This document shows, one piece after another, positions 60,991-64,000 of a DNA stretch of 64,000 nucleotides. The position numbers were made by a program, and so were the translations under genes. The stretch comes from Monosporascus cannonballus (Eukaryota; Ascomycota; Sordariomycetes; Xylariales): NCBI GenBank assembly GCA_004154925.1, contig QJNS01000143.1:140235-204234 (forward strand), read 5' to 3'. The notes beneath the pieces are model-generated. The model did no database searches. It was not told the origin of the DNA and was given only the letters and a program-made list of their open reading frames with translations. Each line of letters begins with the position of its first letter. Position 1 is the first letter of the stretch.

Positions 60991-62950
60991 AGTAATTAAT
61001 TAAAAAAAGTAATTTATCGAAATCTCTATAAGTTAATCATAACGAAATAAAAAATATTAATAAAGTTTTTCGAAAAATATATTTAATAAAACATATAAAT
61101 AATTCGGATAATTTGTTAATATTTAAAGTTAAATTCGAGATTTTTATAAATATAAAATTATTTGGTCATTGGCAGGAATTTACGTATCGAATTTTCAAAA
61201 TAAAAAAAATAAAATAAAAAAAAACCGTAACTATTTATTTGCAAAAATAAAAAATTACGAAAACGAGAAAATCCTAATAATTCCAAAAATGGTAACGTTT
61301 ATACCTTAAACGTTACCGTAATTTATAAAAATAACGTGATATATTTAGCTTTAAATCGAAATTAAGAAAAAATTATTTATATATTTTCGTTATTATAATA
61401 TATAATAAAATAAAAATATAAAAAATTATATATTTTTTATATAATAATTATAACAGTAATATTGTAAAAAAACGCGAAAGGCCTTAACGCTGTATTAAGC
61501 AAACTTAAGATCTATAGGGATTAGCTAAATGCTAAACCATTCAAATTTTGGAAAAATCTCGATAAATACCTTTTAAAGAATTTTTTTAAAAACGACGTTA
61601 AAAAAGATTAAAGTATTTAAAAAATATAAAATATGGAAAGAAATTCCGATTACGTAAGCCGAATTTAAATTAATGTTTATAAAATAAATATATATATATA
61701 AATTCGATAAAAATTAATAATTAAAATATTATAAGTTATATATTTACGTACGCGATAATCTTTAAAAAGTTAATTCGATTATTAATATATACGTTATTGT
61801 ATTTATAATTATATTTTTTCGAACCGTTATAATTACAATAATCGAATTTAACCTTAAAGTTCGTTAATTCGACATAATATAGGCTTTTTTTAAACGCTTT
61901 ATTCGTAAAACAGGTTTTGGTAATCTATATTTTCTTAAATAATTTTAAAAAAAACGAAATATATATAAAGTTCGCATAAGTTTTATATTATTTTTAAAAA
62001 AGTTATATTTGTTTTATTATTAATAACGTCTGTTTATTTTCATTTTTTTTGTAAATAATTTATTATTTTTTAATACAGAAATTATTAAAATAAAATTAAT
62101 AAAAGTATTTTGAAATTAAAATAATTTTACGAACTTAAGGATTAAAAAATAAATTAATTTTTAAGTATTTAAATAATCCGGAATAAATTAAAAAAGAAAA
62201 TTATTTTAGCGTATAATTTATATATCGAAAAAATTATTATTTATTTTAAATTAACGAATAACGTTTTTATTTTTTTAATAACCTTAAAAATAACAAAACT
62301 TATTTTTAATACCGTAATAACTTTTAAAAAGTAAATAAAAAATTATTAAAAACGAATTAAGTTTATTTTATATATAATAATAATAGTCCGCTTAAATATA
62401 ATTTTCGACATATTTTTATTATTACAACTTTTAATTAAGCCGTTAATTAAATATATTATAATAATTAATAAGGTAATCCGATATTTCTATTATATATATT
62501 TTTTAAGAATTATATTTAAAAATATAAATAAAAAAACCTAAATTTTTATAATTATTAAAAACGTATTATTCGTTAATAATTCTAAAATACGGCAATTTTC
62601 TTAAAATTATATTATAATGTTTTTTAAGGGGCCGGTTATGTAAAAAGTTATTTATTAAATACTAATAATAATTTTTACGATTAAATAAAATTATTTAAAT
62701 TAAAATATATAATTAAAAAAGTTATTATTTGTAAATATTTATTTCGGAATTTTACGTTAAAATTAAACAAAATTTAAAATATGTTTTATAATAATTAATA
62801 AATAATTAAATTAATAATTAAAAAAAACGAAAAAATTATTATTAAATTATATTACCTTAATATATAAAATAAATAAATATATTAAAAATAAAAAAGATTA
62901 TTTTATATAATTTATTATTATTAATTTAATAATAGGTTTACGATTTCCTT
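60991..62950. other. RIP-altered AT-rich DNA
   Basis: Coding-like fragments continue to about 61900, for instance 61490-61640, without a recognisable family. Beyond that nothing is supported. Confidence 0.4.
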
Positions 62951-63723
62951 AATTAAAATAAATATATACGTACGTACGGCAACCGCGTCCGTAAACGTAA
63001 GTACGACCAAAAATACGGTAAATATCAATACCGGTTATTTCCTTTTTTTTCTTATTTTTATTATTACTTTTGCTTTTTTTCGAAAAAGGTATATACGGTA
63101 ATACGTAAACGGCAGATCTCCTGTAATATAATTAATAGTTTTTTTTAAAATATATAAATAAAATAAAGCAAATAAGAAAAAACTTATAATAAAATTAATA
63201 TTAATTACGAAATCATTACCGCGCGTACGGTAAGCGGTTAAACGAAAATAAAATTAATTAATAATTAATAAAAAAAATCCGGAAGTTAAAAAAGTACGTT
63301 TACCGGAATATAAGTATACCCCAAGATATAACGTTAATAACGATTTTTTACGGTAACGTCGAAATATTCGTTAATATTTTTGCCCGTAAATACGGAACGC
63401 AAGTATCCCAAATAATGCTTAGCATAATACGCGTTACGTGCCGGATATATACGTTAACGGTTGTCCGCCGGTATGGCAAATACGGGCGAAATAGGCGGCG
63501 TAAGGGGAATAAACGCGGCAGAAACGGGTACGGGCGAAACAGGTATAAGCGTAGGCGCGGGAATAAATACGAACGCGTTTACGGCGGCGTCGGTATTAGC
63601 TACTATAATAACGGTATTAATACCCGTATAATGCGTTTTACAAAAACGGGCGGTAATTTCAAATTATATAGCGAAAACGAAACAAAATATTTTATTATAA
63701 TTATTATTAATAAATTTACGTAA
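62951..63723. other. CpG-rich mutated segment, possible former Pro-rich gene on the reverse strand
   Basis: This is the GC-richest part of the right half, and nearly all its cytosines are in CpG. On the reverse strand 63600-63450 reads as a Pro/Ala/Val/Ile-rich sequence with APTLIPVSPVPVS and PPISPVFAIPA. Upstream-looking frames follow towards 63200, including AYYA-HYLGYLRSVFTGKNI. The plus-strand 102-codon frame at 63415-63723 is Arg/Gly/Tyr/Asn-rich and looks like its antisense. TACGGGCGAAATAGG and TACGGGCGAAACAGG recur about 50 bp apart, so there is some internal repetition. Unrecognised. Confidence 0.35.
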
Positions 63724-63836
63724 AATCATTTAGGAATAAAATATATTTACGATATTATTAATATAATTATTATTTTTAATAATTCTAATTAATCATTTAT
63801 AATATTTATAAAATAAACGTAAAAAATAAAGAAACC

Positions 63837-64000
<164 letters not shown>

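Noticed and set aside
63415..63723. Arg/Gly-rich 102-codon plus-strand frame
   Set aside because: CpG-rich RIPed DNA yields such composition, and the reverse strand gives a more protein-like reading.

Overview
This window is nuclear DNA of a filamentous ascomycete (Pezizomycotina). About nine tenths of it is extremely AT-rich heterochromatin in which recognisable transposons have been destroyed by C-to-T and G-to-A changes on both strands, the signature of repeat-induced point mutation (RIP). Stop codons in the dead reading frames are mostly TAA where the family has Gln. The species cannot be named from the sequence. Splicing style, RIP, Fot1/pogo and copia elements and a DUF3435-type recombinase fragment all fit Pezizomycotina.

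Layout. 1-1840: RIP-altered AT-rich DNA. 1795-2410: a small GC-balanced patch opened by a nested palindrome. 2790-3718: two tandem, lightly mutated LTR-like repeats. 4760-8930: the only real island of ordinary base composition. It holds an inverted repeat, a solo LTR, a DUF3435 recombinase remnant fused to a broken NACHT/ankyrin (NLR-like) gene, one apparently intact gene for a ubiquitin C-terminal hydrolase (reverse strand, two exons), a Tc1-like transposase stump and transposon-end-like inverted repeats. 8930-30700: AT desert carrying two dead Fot1/pogo-like transposons (14571-16444 and 20977-22845). 30800-30976: a GC-rich hairpin patch. 35000-39500: a dead copia-type retroelement with a degraded tRNA-like sequence near its 3' end. 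39502-44945: a complete but dead copia-type element with two 163-bp LTRs and a GGTTT target duplication. 46640-50700: three more copies of the LTR-like repeat in AT desert. 52865-54728: a third Fot1/pogo-like copy. 56500-62000: RIP-degraded coding-like DNA, including the RIPed partner of the island's solo LTR and a frame with a zinc knuckle. 63000-63723: a CpG-rich segment. 63838-64000: a TAA microsatellite running off the end.

The only gene likely to be working is the ubiquitin hydrolase. The rest records invasion and silencing: DNA transposons at TA targets, LTR elements with 5-bp duplications, solo LTRs left by recombination, then mutation of nearly every non-CpG cytosine in the repeats. 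Three things deserve attention: the recombinase-NLR relic beside the intact gene, the unmutated and mutated partners of one LTR in the same window, and a transposon family whose body is conserved while its inverted repeats have diverged around a fixed 17-nt motif spacing.
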